Assembly: GCF_015278125.1 (NCBI RefSeq)
Contig: NZ_JADILO010000005.1
Location: 109,078 to 173,077 of the forward strand
DNA length: 64,000 nt
Origin: Vibrio fluminensis
Lineage (GTDB): Bacteria > Pseudomonadota > Gammaproteobacteria > Enterobacterales > Vibrionaceae
Direction of reading: 5' to 3'
Under the pieces are notes generated by a model. The model was not told the origin of the DNA. It worked only from the letters and a program-made list of their open reading frames with translations, and made no database searches. Below, in pieces: positions 37,502 through 46,846 of this stretch (position 1 is its first letter; each line of letters starts with the position of its first letter). Both the position numbers and the translations under genes were made by a program.

Positions 37502-38485
37502 ATGAATATAAGCCTGCAGTTAATTGAATTACCCGACAACGAACAAGTAGTGAGTCGACAGATCACCTTGCCAAATAGTGGCGGCACGATTGGTCGCTCT
37601 TATGAATGTACAGTGCAACTGCCTGATCACAGTTGTACTTTATCGCGTGTACACATTGAAATTACGCCTTTAAAAGTAGGCGGTTTTCAAGTGACTGATC
37701 GCAGTGTGAATGGCTGTCAGGTTAATGGCGTAGACTTAGGACAGGGTCAATCAGTCAAACTGAATGATGGCGACAATATACGCATTGGTGGTTATCTGAT
37801 GTTAGTCAGTAACATGGATGAATTATTCAGTTCCGGTTCTAATCACCAGGACAGTTCAAGTCGTTCAACTAACCTAAGAGATAGCTCACAGTCGTTTGAT
37901 TTCGAAAGTGTAATGGAAGAGCCCACTGAAGCATTTTTTAGCGTGAATGAAATATCAGCGGCAGAGCATGAAAGTGAGCCCGAGGATTTTGCCTTTTCAC
38001 ACGCCAATGCGATGGGAGAGGATCTCTACGCTTATGACCCGTTTGATGATGGTGATGTGCTATCGATGGTCGAGGATGAGCCTACGCCTCAAGGTGATGT
38101 CATTATGTTCAGTGAGCGTACAGAGAAAGAGAATGAAAAATCTGATGAGAACGCACTGACATTGGCTAATCGCTCACAAGTCCAGAAACTTGATACGAGT
38201 ATTGCGAGGTTGACTCAGTTAGTCGAGCATCAGCAAACCGCTTTAGGCGCCGCAATTGATCGTGAAAGACTGTTTTCCTGTATTGAGGTCACGCTCGATA
38301 AGTTCTTAGATGAGTTTAATCCTCAAGCACTCGAAGATGAATTCAATGACTATATCTCGGGTTGGGGAAATAAGGACAAAAAATATTGGTCGCTCTATAA
38401 GAAACAATTCATGCGTAAGCAGAAGAAAAAGGAGTTTAAACGACAGTTTACGGCTCTGCTAATGGATGAACTGAGGGAGAAGTAG
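37502..38485 (+). CDS. FHA-domain T6SS regulatory protein
   Basis: This 327-residue protein starts with a forkhead-associated domain (about 20-100: GGTIGRSYECTVQL, LSRVHIEI, NGCQVNG), which binds phosphothreonine. An acidic low-complexity middle follows, and then a C-terminal helical domain ending in a basic stretch. In other T6SS it couples threonine phosphorylation to assembly. The kinase-like gene at 44930 is the obvious partner. No phosphatase gene is seen. Confidence 0.85.
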   Translation: MNISLQLIELPDNEQVVSRQITLPNSGGTIGRSYECTVQLPDHSCTLSRVHIEITPLKVGGFQVTDRSVNGCQVNGVDLGQGQSVKLNDGDNIRIGGYLMLVSNMDELFSSGSNHQDSSSRSTNLRDSSQSFDFESVMEEPTEAFFSVNEISAAEHESEPEDFAFSHANAMGEDLYAYDPFDDGDVLSMVEDEPTPQGDVIMFSERTEKENEKSDENALTLANRSQVQKLDTSIARLTQLVEHQQTALGAAIDRERLFSCIEVTLDKFLDEFNPQALEDEFNDYISGWGNKDKKYWSLYKKQFMRKQKKKEFKRQFTALLMDELREK

Positions 38486-38487
38486 CG

Positions 38488-38988
38488 ATGAAAAACATTG
38501 CTTTGCGTGGTTTTTGCTCGGCGTTTTTAGCGGCAGGTTTAATGGCATGTAGCTCTAGCGATGATGTGGTCTTCCAACCTTCGATCCCGGTTACTGTAAA
38601 TTTATTAGCTCAAGATGAAATCAATAAGTTTGAAGATGAGCTTGCTCGTCCTGTTATTGTTCGGCTCTATCAATTACGAGATGTTGGCACATTTGAACAA
38701 GCTGATTTTGTCACTATTTATGAATCGGGTGATAGCGTGTTAGCAAGCTCGATGGTGGACAGCAAAATATTGTCGCCAGTACTACCGGGAGAGAGGCGGT
38801 CCTTCACGATAGAAGTGCAGCAAGAGACAAAGTTTCTCGCTGTCTTTGCAGAGTTTGCCAATTATGAAGTTGCGACAACTAAGGCGTCAGTAGCGTTAGT
38901 CGAGGAACCGGAAGATAGCCCTGTCGTCATTACCGTTTCTCAAGCAAAGATTGAGATTTCTCAGCCAGTTGATAGTTCATGGTGGTAA
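38488..38988 (+). CDS. tssJ: T6SS outer-membrane lipoprotein TssJ
   Basis: The 166-residue lipoprotein has a lipobox LMAC with Cys21 as lipid anchor. The mature part shows the TssJ pattern: VNLLAQDEINKFEDELARPVIVRLYQLRD, ADFVTIYESGDSVLA and LPGERRSFTIEV. It anchors the TssM-TssL membrane complex to the outer membrane. It begins just after the FHA stop. Confidence 0.92.
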   Translation: MKNIALRGFCSAFLAAGLMACSSSDDVVFQPSIPVTVNLLAQDEINKFEDELARPVIVRLYQLRDVGTFEQADFVTIYESGDSVLASSMVDSKILSPVLPGERRSFTIEVQQETKFLAVFAEFANYEVATTKASVALVEEPEDSPVVITVSQAKIEISQPVDSSWW

Positions 38989-38998
38989 GGAGACCCGT

Positions 38999-40327
38999 AT
39001 GAAACATCAGAGAAAAGTAGTTTGGAAGGAGGGGATGTTTGTTGCTCCTCAACACTTCCAACAAGCAGAAAGATACACAACCCAATACATCCAAAAGTTT
39101 ATCGATTTAACCGCTAACGGTGCGAGTTACGGTGTTGCTCAATTAGAGACCGAGTTGACTTATCTGAAATTGGGCAAGTTTAGTGTCGTGCATTGTAGCG
39201 GTGTGTTTCAAGATGGGACACTGTTTGATTGCTCGCGAGAATTGATTATCGAAGTGCCGGAAAACACGATTAACAAAGTACTCTATTTAGCACTGCCTTT
39301 ATCGATGGAAGGTGAGAATGAATACGGAACTCGAGAAGAGTTAAAACGTTACGCACTAGCAGAACATAATTTGTTTGATGCAACTGATGCTGAGCAAAGT
39401 GGGATTAAGGCTACTTTAGCTGAGGCCAATGTACGACTGTTGCTTGAAGGAGAAGATTGTAACGGTTTGGTTGTTTTACCTATCGCCAAGGTACTGGAGC
39501 GACGAGATGATGGCGAGGTTGTATTGGACAAAGGGTTTATTCCTGCATGTCTGCAATATGGCGCATCTTCACTTTTAAAAGACCGCTTAAAGGAACTTTT
39601 GATACTCGTCGAAGCGAGAGCTAAGACTGTTATCGAACGCATTGGTATCGGTGAGCAGACAAAAAGTGATTTGAGTTTAATGCGAGAATTTTTATGGCTG
39701 CAAACTCTAAACCGCTGGTTACCACAGCTCATATTGCTCGCTGAGCAACCCTATACAAATGTTGAAGTTTTTTATGAAAAGCTGGTCTGTTTTTCTTCAG
39801 AGCTTGATAGTTTCACTCCTGCGTTAGGACGCCTAGAACACGCTGTGTTAAATAAAGATAAATTACATCTAGCATTTGCGCCTTTATTTGCAAGCCTTCG
39901 CGATAAGTTGTCCATGGTGCAAAGTGATAAAGTGACGGAGTTTTCTTGGGACACCAATCTGTTTGAAAAACGTCGTTTATTACGCTTGTCGATCCCTGAG
40001 TTGAGCCAAATGGAAGATCGACGCCTCGTCTTGTCCGTTAAGTCGTCAATTGGCGCTTCGACGTCAGCAAATATATTCCCAAGCGCTTGTACCTTAGCTG
40101 GTATTAGCTTGATTGCCGATCTAGTTCGCAATGGTCAGTCTGGAGTAACAATCAATGCCTTACCTGTTGCGCCGTCAGAACTTAAGGCGCAAGCAGAACT
40201 GTCATATTTTGAAATCGATATTGCACATGACTATTGGCAACAGCTAAAAGCGAAACGAGAGCCGATTGCGCTTCATGTTGATAGTCGTATTCCAGATTTG
40301 GCACTTAAGCTTTACGCGCTAGGGTAA
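38999..40327 (+). CDS. tssK: T6SS baseplate-membrane connector TssK
   Basis: The ATG at 38999 with AAGGAG upstream fits the family start (VVWKEGMFVAPQHFQQ); a longer frame overlaps tssJ. The 442-residue protein has the TssK N-terminal shoulder domain, SLMREFLWLQTLNRWLP in the middle, and a C-terminal head with FEIDIAHDYWQQL. It links the baseplate wedges to TssL and TssM. Confidence 0.93.
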   Translation: MKHQRKVVWKEGMFVAPQHFQQAERYTTQYIQKFIDLTANGASYGVAQLETELTYLKLGKFSVVHCSGVFQDGTLFDCSRELIIEVPENTINKVLYLALPLSMEGENEYGTREELKRYALAEHNLFDATDAEQSGIKATLAEANVRLLLEGEDCNGLVVLPIAKVLERRDDGEVVLDKGFIPACLQYGASSLLKDRLKELLILVEARAKTVIERIGIGEQTKSDLSLMREFLWLQTLNRWLPQLILLAEQPYTNVEVFYEKLVCFSSELDSFTPALGRLEHAVLNKDKLHLAFAPLFASLRDKLSMVQSDKVTEFSWDTNLFEKRRLLRLSIPELSQMEDRRLVLSVKSSIGASTSANIFPSACTLAGISLIADLVRNGQSGVTINALPVAPSELKAQAELSYFEIDIAHDYWQQLKAKREPIALHVDSRIPDLALKLYALG

Positions 40328-40331
40328 TGCT

Positions 40332-41522
40332 ATGAATGATTTACTTGATGAAGTCACTGTTCCTATCCAAGTTAAAACGCGGTCTGAAGAGGCGCAAGTA
40401 TCGGGAACGCTGCGTTTAAATAGCCTCAATGCAATAAAAAACCAAGCACGCTATGACCTTGCTCAGCGTGACAACATGTTGTTTGACAACCCTTTGTTAC
40501 GCGTGAGTTCTGAGTTGCTCTCTCTGGTTATCTCAGTTAAACGCCTAGAGTCCCCCAGCGATATGTTTGCCTTTCGAACCGGGCTTAAAGGACGGCTAAC
40601 TGACCTAAAATTCAAAGTGACCAAATTAGATTATCCACCTTCTGTTGCCGATAAAGCGTGTTTTCTTTTCGCGGTAATGCTCGACGAACAGATTCTTCAC
40701 TCAAGTTGGGGGGAAGATGCAGGGTGGCAACATCAAACTTTGGTCAGTGAACTTTTTGGGGTTAAAAATGGTGGAGAACAATTTTATTTAGTCGCTGAGC
40801 GTGCGTTGTTGCAACCGGTGTTATTAAAGGATTTGATAGAACTCATTTATTTAATGATCAAGTTGGGCTTCCGTGGTCGATACCGAGTTGATGGTAAAGA
40901 ATTGTTAGGCGTATTAGTACAACGCTTGGAAGAAGCCATTTTTATAGATAATGATAGCGCTGAGAGCGGTCCTTTGAGTAAGGACAAAAAATTAGTCATA
41001 GAGCGCCTGATAGCGGCAGCAACCACCCGTTCTGTTAAGCCACAAAAGCCAATCAAACTGCAGCGTAGCGCGATGTTCTTCGCTGCATTAATCACGGTTT
41101 GTTGGGGAGCTGTTGCTTATTGGTATAGCGCTATTGTTCCGCAAAACGCCCAAGCGTTTTCTCAATTACCAGCGTTTACGGAGCAGTATTATCGACAAGC
41201 TAACGTACAGGAACAAGAATACGTCTATACCAGCAACGACGATGACTTAAAGCCGGTTAGTAGCAAGGGTATTGGTGCAATTGCAAGCTCGAATTCACAA
41301 GGGAACTGGCGAGTTCAACTTGCGACGCTGTCATCTAAATCGTCGGCGCAGCAATTTTTACTTGATAATGGCGGATTATTACCTAATGCAGAGGTTCGAC
41401 GTCTTGGTAATTTTTACATAGTGACGACTTATGTTTCTAGTTCACGAGAGGCGCAAGAAGTTCTCAATACTGCAAAAAAAGCAGGGATAGATGATGCGTT
41501 TGTCATCAAAGCAAAGCAGTAG
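40332..41522 (+). CDS. tssL: T6SS membrane protein TssL with C-terminal SPOR-like domain
   Basis: Residues 50-205 form the DotU/IcmH cytoplasmic domain (FLFAVMLDEQILHSSWG; KLGFRGRYR). One membrane segment follows at about 246-267. Unlike simple TssL, a periplasmic tail (about 322-396) resembles a SPOR peptidoglycan-binding domain: WRVQLATLSSKSSAQQFL, then RRLGNFYIVTTYVSSSREAQ. This makes it an extended TssL that could tie the complex to the cell wall. 396 residues in all. Confidence 0.88.
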   Translation: MNDLLDEVTVPIQVKTRSEEAQVSGTLRLNSLNAIKNQARYDLAQRDNMLFDNPLLRVSSELLSLVISVKRLESPSDMFAFRTGLKGRLTDLKFKVTKLDYPPSVADKACFLFAVMLDEQILHSSWGEDAGWQHQTLVSELFGVKNGGEQFYLVAERALLQPVLLKDLIELIYLMIKLGFRGRYRVDGKELLGVLVQRLEEAIFIDNDSAESGPLSKDKKLVIERLIAAATTRSVKPQKPIKLQRSAMFFAALITVCWGAVAYWYSAIVPQNAQAFSQLPAFTEQYYRQANVQEQEYVYTSNDDDLKPVSSKGIGAIASSNSQGNWRVQLATLSSKSSAQQFLLDNGGLLPNAEVRRLGNFYIVTTYVSSSREAQEVLNTAKKAGIDDAFVIKAKQ

Positions 41523-41531
41523 GTTGTGTTC

Positions 41532-44500
41532 ATGATGAAGAATAAGAAAAAGAGTATATTTTCAGGGCTTTTTGCAGTGCTAGTTTGCTGTTTAATAGCG
41601 TTCGGATTTTGGGTATTGGGTTGGTATAGAGTTGAGCCAGCATGGTTAGTGGTTTTGCAAACTTTGGCGATACTATTACTTCTCACAGTATCTTGGTATT
41701 TCTGTTTTCGCTTTTTATCTCGTGAAAAAGTGAACGATGAGCAAAAGAAGTTCGACATTTGGCGTCTAGACGAAATAAAGAGAACGTTCAATGTTGTTTG
41801 GCGCAAAAGCAGTAAGCTAACGCGTAATCCTTATGCACTGCCTTGGTACGTGCACTTAACAGAAAACCGCGAGTCTGATTTAGCTTTATTACAGCAAATG
41901 GGCTTTGAACGCGTTGAACCATCTGATGAGATACCTGACGAGCTCGTAGCGGTTGAATTTTGGACCTCTGAAACGGCAGTGATTGCGACGATTAATGTTT
42001 CACTGGCAAAAGAGAGTGTTACGAAAAGTACGCAAATTTTGTTTGAGCAAATGCATAAAAAGCGTGCCAGACAAGTATTTAATGGTGCGATCTGTACCAT
42101 AGCAATTGGCAGTCTAATTAATCGCACGGAGATATCAGTAGGAGAATTAAGTCAGAAATATCGCTCGATGTTGGAGGAGATCAATAGAGCGACAGGTATG
42201 GTGTTACCAATTTATTGTCTCTTTTCGGGCATGTCACAAGTCAAGGACTTGTGTGAGTTGTTTTCACCGCTAGAGGAAAGTGAACGTGATTTGCCATTTG
42301 GCGCGCTAAGAGATGTTGATGAGAGTCGTCATTATGAAAAAGTATGGTTTGATCAATCTTACCAACGGCTGGTTAAGGGGCTTGCCAATTCTTTAGGCTC
42401 GTCACTAAAACATCAACTAAATAGCGAGTATCGTGATTCGGTGGTCGCGGGGATCTTCCAATTATCCGCACTTCGTTATGATATTGAAGACTTTTTATCG
42501 CTTACTTTTAACCAGCATCAGCTCGATGACGTTGAACTATTTTTTCGAGGGTATTTTCTGGTAAATACCGGTGGTGAAGGTAGCTCATTTGATATTGTTT
42601 CTGCCATGCATGCTGCGGATTTCGGCTACGAATCTGTGTCTAATTTGGAATGTCAGACCAAGAGTTTGAGTTTGTTTTGTAAGGGATTGTTCTCTCAGTG
42701 TATTTCTAAAGAAGCGGCTTTGGTTGGCGTGAATAAGAAGCGTGAATTCAGCTATCGCACTTCTAGGTGGGGGACGGCGGTCTGTCTAGTTGCGTTGCTG
42801 CTGGGGTTCCTCGCAACGATGAGAGCAGGCTATCTATACCAACAGCAACTTGATCAAAAAGCACTATTAATGCTTGAGCATTTTAAAGAGAACTTGAGGG
42901 TAAACAAAATTCAGCCTGATGATCTCGCATCCCCTGTATTCAGTCTTTTCGAGCTAAGAGAAATTAATCAACTTTACGTTGCAGATAACCATCCATGGTA
43001 TGCGTCAAGTTGGCTACCTAGTTCGAGTATCAAAAAGGAGGTTGGTCAAGCCTACTACCGAGAACTGAAATCTGAATTACTGACTCTGATGAGAGACTAC
43101 ATCATGAAAGATATGTTCGTTTACAACTCACTGGACGATAAAGTTAAGACACTTGAACTGCTTAACTTACAGCAAATTCTATATAATCCGAATCGTCATT
43201 CAACAGAGCCTCTCATAGACTACTATATTAGCGCGTTGAATGAGGAAGGCAGTGGCTATGCGGATCTTATCGATAGATTTAAGTTACTTGCGCAAGATGT
43301 GTTAAGCACAAACGCGATTCCACCAGAATTTGACCCTCAGTTACTTGAGCTCGTGAGATCTTCATTATCGACTAACGATGTCAGTGAGTTGCTTTATCAA
43401 CATATTTTACAACATGACCAGTTTTCGAAACGCGTGGATATTCGCGATAAGCTTAACCCTCGTTTTGAACAACTATTCCAGTTTAGTGATGGTTTCAGTG
43501 GTTATTTGATCCCGTTTGCTTTTACGAGTGATGGTTTTGCTGCATTGAGCAACGAAACTGGATTTCAATTAGCATCACAAGCGATTAAAGCTTACGAAGG
43601 CGTTATGGGACGAATCAATGGCGATGCGGAAATGAACCGTATCAATCGTCAACTGCGTGAGCGCTATATAAAGGACTATATTCGCTACTGGGATGATGTG
43701 ACGACAAATATTTCTTTAACTGAAGTGAATAGTTGGGGCGGCAGTGAGTTGCAACTATCATTGGCAACTGATGCGAATTTCTCACCTTTGCTCGAGTTTT
43801 ATCAACTCGTTTCTGACAATACCAATTTGGTCGGAAAGATAAAACATCACCAAGATCAAAGCAGCAGTGATGCCGATAGTTCTGAGACTCCAGCTGCCAA
43901 AACTGACAAGGTCAATAGCAGTGGTGCTATGGACCAAGTCGCTCAATCTATTACTTATCCATTTCGTCATATTCATGCGGTAATTAAAGCAAATGACACT
44001 GGAAAAAGTCGTTACGACATTGCGACAAGTTATTTAATGGCTTTGCGAGACTGGGTTGCGAAGTCAAAAGAAATCCAATTTAAAGGGCACTATTTCTTGG
44101 AGCAATTGCAAAACGCGGATGTGAGCAATCCTATCGCCCAACTCAATAGTGCAGCAGATGATTACAACGTGCCAGTGCTACCTGAGTTAATGCAACACCA
44201 AGCAAGTCTCGTAAACGGATTGGCATTAGATGCCGTAAGAGAAGTGATCAACCATGACTGGGCTAAAGTGAATCAATTTTATCGTAGTCGTTTGGTCGAT
44301 CATTACCCATTTGATCCATTGTCAACGACAGATGCGGCTCTCACGGATGTGGAGGCATTCTTTAAGCCTAATGGTGAGTTTGATAGCTTTGCAAAAAAGT
44401 ACGCCAACCAGCTCGATATTACCATTGACAGAGAACTGTTTATCAATGGGTTTATTCCACATCAGTATTTGTCATTATCATGGCAGTATCAGCCCTTTAA

Positions 44501-44939
44501 TGACGCTGTTGCACGCATTCAACAACAACTTTTTAGAGGCGATAAACTCGGTTTTCAGTTTGCGATTAAAGCGGTAAAAATGTCACCGGTAGTGACTCGT
44601 TTTTCTTTGATGAGTAGTGAGAAATTATTTGAGTATCGAAACGGACCAAAGCTTTGGCGCCAGCAATCTTGGCCAATTCCGAGCAATCAGGTTCAAGACA
44701 TCGCAATTTTGCTCGAGGATAGTTCAGGTTCAATCGAAAGAGACAAGCAACAAGGGGTATGGAGTTGGTTCCGTGTCGCTGACCAAATGCACGGCTCGGA
44801 TCAAGTCGGAAGGTCAGAGATGATCTGGCGTTATCAGGTCGGTGATAATGAGGTAAATCTTGTTGTTAAATCGGATGGTGTGGGTCAGCCGTTTGATAGT
44901 AGTTTCTTTAATAAGTTAAGAATTCCAGAATGGCTGTAG
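41532..44939 (+). CDS. tssM: T6SS inner-membrane protein TssM (IcmF)
   Basis: I chose ATG 41532 (1135 residues); GTG 41526 and ATG 41535 are alternatives. Membrane segments lie at about 8-30, 37-62 and 415-437, and the periplasmic remainder carries IcmF-related and C-terminal TssM domains. The cytoplasmic region begins NPYALPWYVHLT at 99-110 where other TssM have PWYLVIGPPGSGKT. Here no Walker A is visible, so NTP binding looks lost. Its end overlaps the kinase gene by 10 bases. Confidence 0.9.
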   Translation: MMKNKKKSIFSGLFAVLVCCLIAFGFWVLGWYRVEPAWLVVLQTLAILLLLTVSWYFCFRFLSREKVNDEQKKFDIWRLDEIKRTFNVVWRKSSKLTRNPYALPWYVHLTENRESDLALLQQMGFERVEPSDEIPDELVAVEFWTSETAVIATINVSLAKESVTKSTQILFEQMHKKRARQVFNGAICTIAIGSLINRTEISVGELSQKYRSMLEEINRATGMVLPIYCLFSGMSQVKDLCELFSPLEESERDLPFGALRDVDESRHYEKVWFDQSYQRLVKGLANSLGSSLKHQLNSEYRDSVVAGIFQLSALRYDIEDFLSLTFNQHQLDDVELFFRGYFLVNTGGEGSSFDIVSAMHAADFGYESVSNLECQTKSLSLFCKGLFSQCISKEAALVGVNKKREFSYRTSRWGTAVCLVALLLGFLATMRAGYLYQQQLDQKALLMLEHFKENLRVNKIQPDDLASPVFSLFELREINQLYVADNHPWYASSWLPSSSIKKEVGQAYYRELKSELLTLMRDYIMKDMFVYNSLDDKVKTLELLNLQQILYNPNRHSTEPLIDYYISALNEEGSGYADLIDRFKLLAQDVLSTNAIPPEFDPQLLELVRSSLSTNDVSELLYQHILQHDQFSKRVDIRDKLNPRFEQLFQFSDGFSGYLIPFAFTSDGFAALSNETGFQLASQAIKAYEGVMGRINGDAEMNRINRQLRERYIKDYIRYWDDVTTNISLTEVNSWGGSELQLSLATDANFSPLLEFYQLVSDNTNLVGKIKHHQDQSSSDADSSETPAAKTDKVNSSGAMDQVAQSITYPFRHIHAVIKANDTGKSRYDIATSYLMALRDWVAKSKEIQFKGHYFLEQLQNADVSNPIAQLNSAADDYNVPVLPELMQHQASLVNGLALDAVREVINHDWAKVNQFYRSRLVDHYPFDPLSTTDAALTDVEAFFKPNGEFDSFAKKYANQLDITIDRELFINGFIPHQYLSLSWQYQPFNDAVARIQQQLFRGDKLGFQFAIKAVKMSPVVTRFSLMSSEKLFEYRNGPKLWRQQSWPIPSNQVQDIAILLEDSSGSIERDKQQGVWSWFRVADQMHGSDQVGRSEMIWRYQVGDNEVNLVVKSDGVGQPFDSSFFNKLRIPEWL

Positions 44940-45670
44940 ATAATCGCGCTCCCGATTGGCTTAATGACTTTGTTGATACGCAAGGCTTGGAACCAATCGC
45001 TGATAGGTATGTGCTGAAAAATGATGCTTTGGGTACTCGGGTCAAATATTCAGACAGATTAGTTGATTCAGTATTGCTGCAAAGGGAAGCGCTGTGGCTG
45101 TCAAAAGTCGCTCTGTTAGATATTGATACCCATCGCTGTATCCGTTTCGAAAAAGATGGCAATCGAGCTGCACTTGTCACTGACTACATTTCTGGACAGT
45201 CGCTTTCCGAGATAATTCGTAGCTTTAAAGGTGGACTCTCATCGAACAGTCGGTTTGAACATCTGGTATTACTTCTAATCGAGCAAGTAGCGGCTATTCA
45301 TCGTGTTGGTATTATTCATGGAGACATTAAGCCGAGTAACGTATTAATGAAGCGAGATGGCGGGGTTTGCTTAATCGATTTTTCTAATGCGAGAAAGGTG
45401 GGAGAGCCTTGGGTTGAACGCGAAGTGTCGCAAAGTACTCAGAGCTTTATGTATCCCCGACACAGAGAACAAGCGAGTCAGTTACATGACTACTACGCAT
45501 TAATGATGACAATGTCATTAATGATTGGAGACCTTACTCCATGTCATTTCGACAGTTGTAATGAGTGGATGCAACAGCTAGTTAGCCGTTGCGATCAACT
45601 TAACTTCGGGCTCAATTTACAACATCAGTTGCGCAATATTATCGCGCAACTGAGTGAAGATATACTTTAG
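44930..45670 (+). CDS. Atypical Ser/Thr kinase-like protein
   Basis: The 246-residue protein has a kinase C-lobe: HGDIKPSNVL (130-139) with catalytic-loop Asp132 and Asn137, then LIDFSNARKV, where DFS (150-152) replaces DFG. The N-lobe is short, and I see neither a glycine-rich loop nor a clear VAxK lysine. It probably corresponds to PpkA of other T6SS, acting on the FHA protein. Catalysis is uncertain. It is the last gene of the cluster and converges with the next gene 12 bases away. Confidence 0.72.
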   Translation: MAVDNRAPDWLNDFVDTQGLEPIADRYVLKNDALGTRVKYSDRLVDSVLLQREALWLSKVALLDIDTHRCIRFEKDGNRAALVTDYISGQSLSEIIRSFKGGLSSNSRFEHLVLLLIEQVAAIHRVGIIHGDIKPSNVLMKRDGGVCLIDFSNARKVGEPWVEREVSQSTQSFMYPRHREQASQLHDYYALMMTMSLMIGDLTPCHFDSCNEWMQQLVSRCDQLNFGLNLQHQLRNIIAQLSEDIL

Positions 45671-45682
45671 CGAACTGGAACA

Positions 45683-46576
45683 TCAATTAAGAAAAAACAG
45701 TGAGATGCCCGCAATCGCCATAAGTGTGCCTAGTACACTTTTTACTGTTGGCTTCTCACCTTTGACGGCACTTATCACCAGCATAAATAGGGGGCTGGTG
45801 GCGATAATGGTTTGCGCTATCGCTGGGTTTGCATATTTCAACGCAGCTTGTTGCAGCCAGAGCGCTAGGAAGGTGCCAACGAAGATGGCTAAAAGTAGCG
45901 TTAAGAAGGCTTTTTGAGTCAGTTGCTTGAAGTTCTCTTTAATTTTGGCGAACGGACGCTTCTCGACAAAAATGATGATGGACGTTACCGCAAGTACACC
46001 GACCGTTAAGCGAATAAGTGCACCGAGTAGTGGTGGTAAGTCACCAGCGACTAACGCATAGTGAGATATCACCACACCGGAAGCCTGACAGGTACTGGCT
46101 AGTAAACCAAATCCGATGCCAGACCAATTGATCGCTTTGTCTTCACTTCCACTTGGCTGCATGATCACAAAGGTTACGGCTACGGTTGTAATGATAACGC
46201 CAAGCCAACTTTGCATCGGCAATATGCTTCCCAATAGTACAAGCGCCAATATGCCCGAAAGTGGTGGTGCAAGTGATTCAAGCAATAAGGTTTTGTTCGC
46301 GCCAATTCGCTTAAGTGAAGCGAAATAGGCACTGTCGCCAATCGCAATTCCAATCACACCGGAAATGGCGAGAATAAATAGGTGGGTGTTATCGATGCTA
46401 TCCGGAAAAGTAACCGCAACAGGCATCACTAAAACCATCATCACTGAGGCAATGACACCTTTAACAATGTTGAGCTGAAGCGCTGAGAAATGGTGGCTAA
46501 ACTGTCCGTAAATCCAAGTAGCAATAGCCCATACCGCTGCCGCAGATAATGCGGAAATTTCGCCAATGTATAGCAA
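45683..46576 (-). CDS. DMT-superfamily (EamA) permease
   Basis: The protein has ten hydrophobic segments in two five-helix EamA repeats (ALSAAAVWAIATWIYG; GIGFGLLASTCQASGVVIS). I place the start at TTG 46576, behind GGAG, giving 297 residues that open MLYIGEISALSAAAVW. An ATG 28 codons upstream would translate an intergenic repeat (AHLYQSNLKVLGYNPNNLG) and looks wrong. The substrate is unknown; relatives export amino acids or metabolites. Confidence 0.82.
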   Translation of the reverse strand: MLYIGEISALSAAAVWAIATWIYGQFSHHFSALQLNIVKGVIASVMMVLVMPVAVTFPDSIDNTHLFILAISGVIGIAIGDSAYFASLKRIGANKTLLLESLAPPLSGILALVLLGSILPMQSWLGVIITTVAVTFVIMQPSGSEDKAINWSGIGFGLLASTCQASGVVISHYALVAGDLPPLLGALIRLTVGVLAVTSIIIFVEKRPFAKIKENFKQLTQKAFLTLLLAIFVGTFLALWLQQAALKYANPAIAQTIIATSPLFMLVISAVKGEKPTVKSVLGTLMAIAGISLFFLN

Positions 46577-46596
46577 TGTTTTTACTCCAAGATTAT

Positions 46597-46635
46597 TTGG
46601 GTTATACCCAAGCACCTTGAGGTTACTTTGGTATA
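46597..46635. repeat. Vibrio-type intergenic repeat upstream of the DMT gene
   Basis: TTGGG-TTATA-CCCAA (46597-46611) is a small palindrome followed by AGCACCTTGAGGTTACTTTGG. This resembles a short element found many times between genes in vibrios; I say so from memory. GTGCGC and GCGCAC form another dyad just beyond it (46639-46660). Confidence 0.4.
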
Positions 46636-46779
46636 GGTGTGCGCTGGGCAATTTGCGCACTATATTCCAATTAATATCAGAGCATAGTGTTTATAGTGAG
46701 TTTTGTGATTAGCGTTACTTAAGTAGGTTAGCAGGCAACGAATGACAGTAGCGCTGCAGTGATGATGCAATCGAAAAAG

Positions 46780-46846
46780 GATCTGGCGTTGTTTTAGCGA
46801 CATCCACCTATGCCGGAAATATAGGTGACTAAAACAAAGCCAGATC
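46780..46846. repeat. 67-bp near-perfect palindromic element (MITE-like)
   Basis: The 18-base arms at 46780-46797 and 46829-46846 are inverted copies with 17 of 18 matches: GATCTGGC then TTGTTTTAG on one side, CTAAAACAA then GCCAGATC on the other. Inside, CACCTAT (46805-46811) pairs with ATAGGTG (46821-46827). The short AAAG at both flanks (46776-46779, 46847-46850) could be a target duplication. There is no coding content. It could be a tiny non-autonomous mobile element, or a structured RNA. Confidence 0.65.

Noticed and set aside
46577..46660. Longer N terminus of the DMT permease
   Set aside because: Those 28 codons are the translation of an intergenic repeat; the TTG behind GGAG gives the normal family start.
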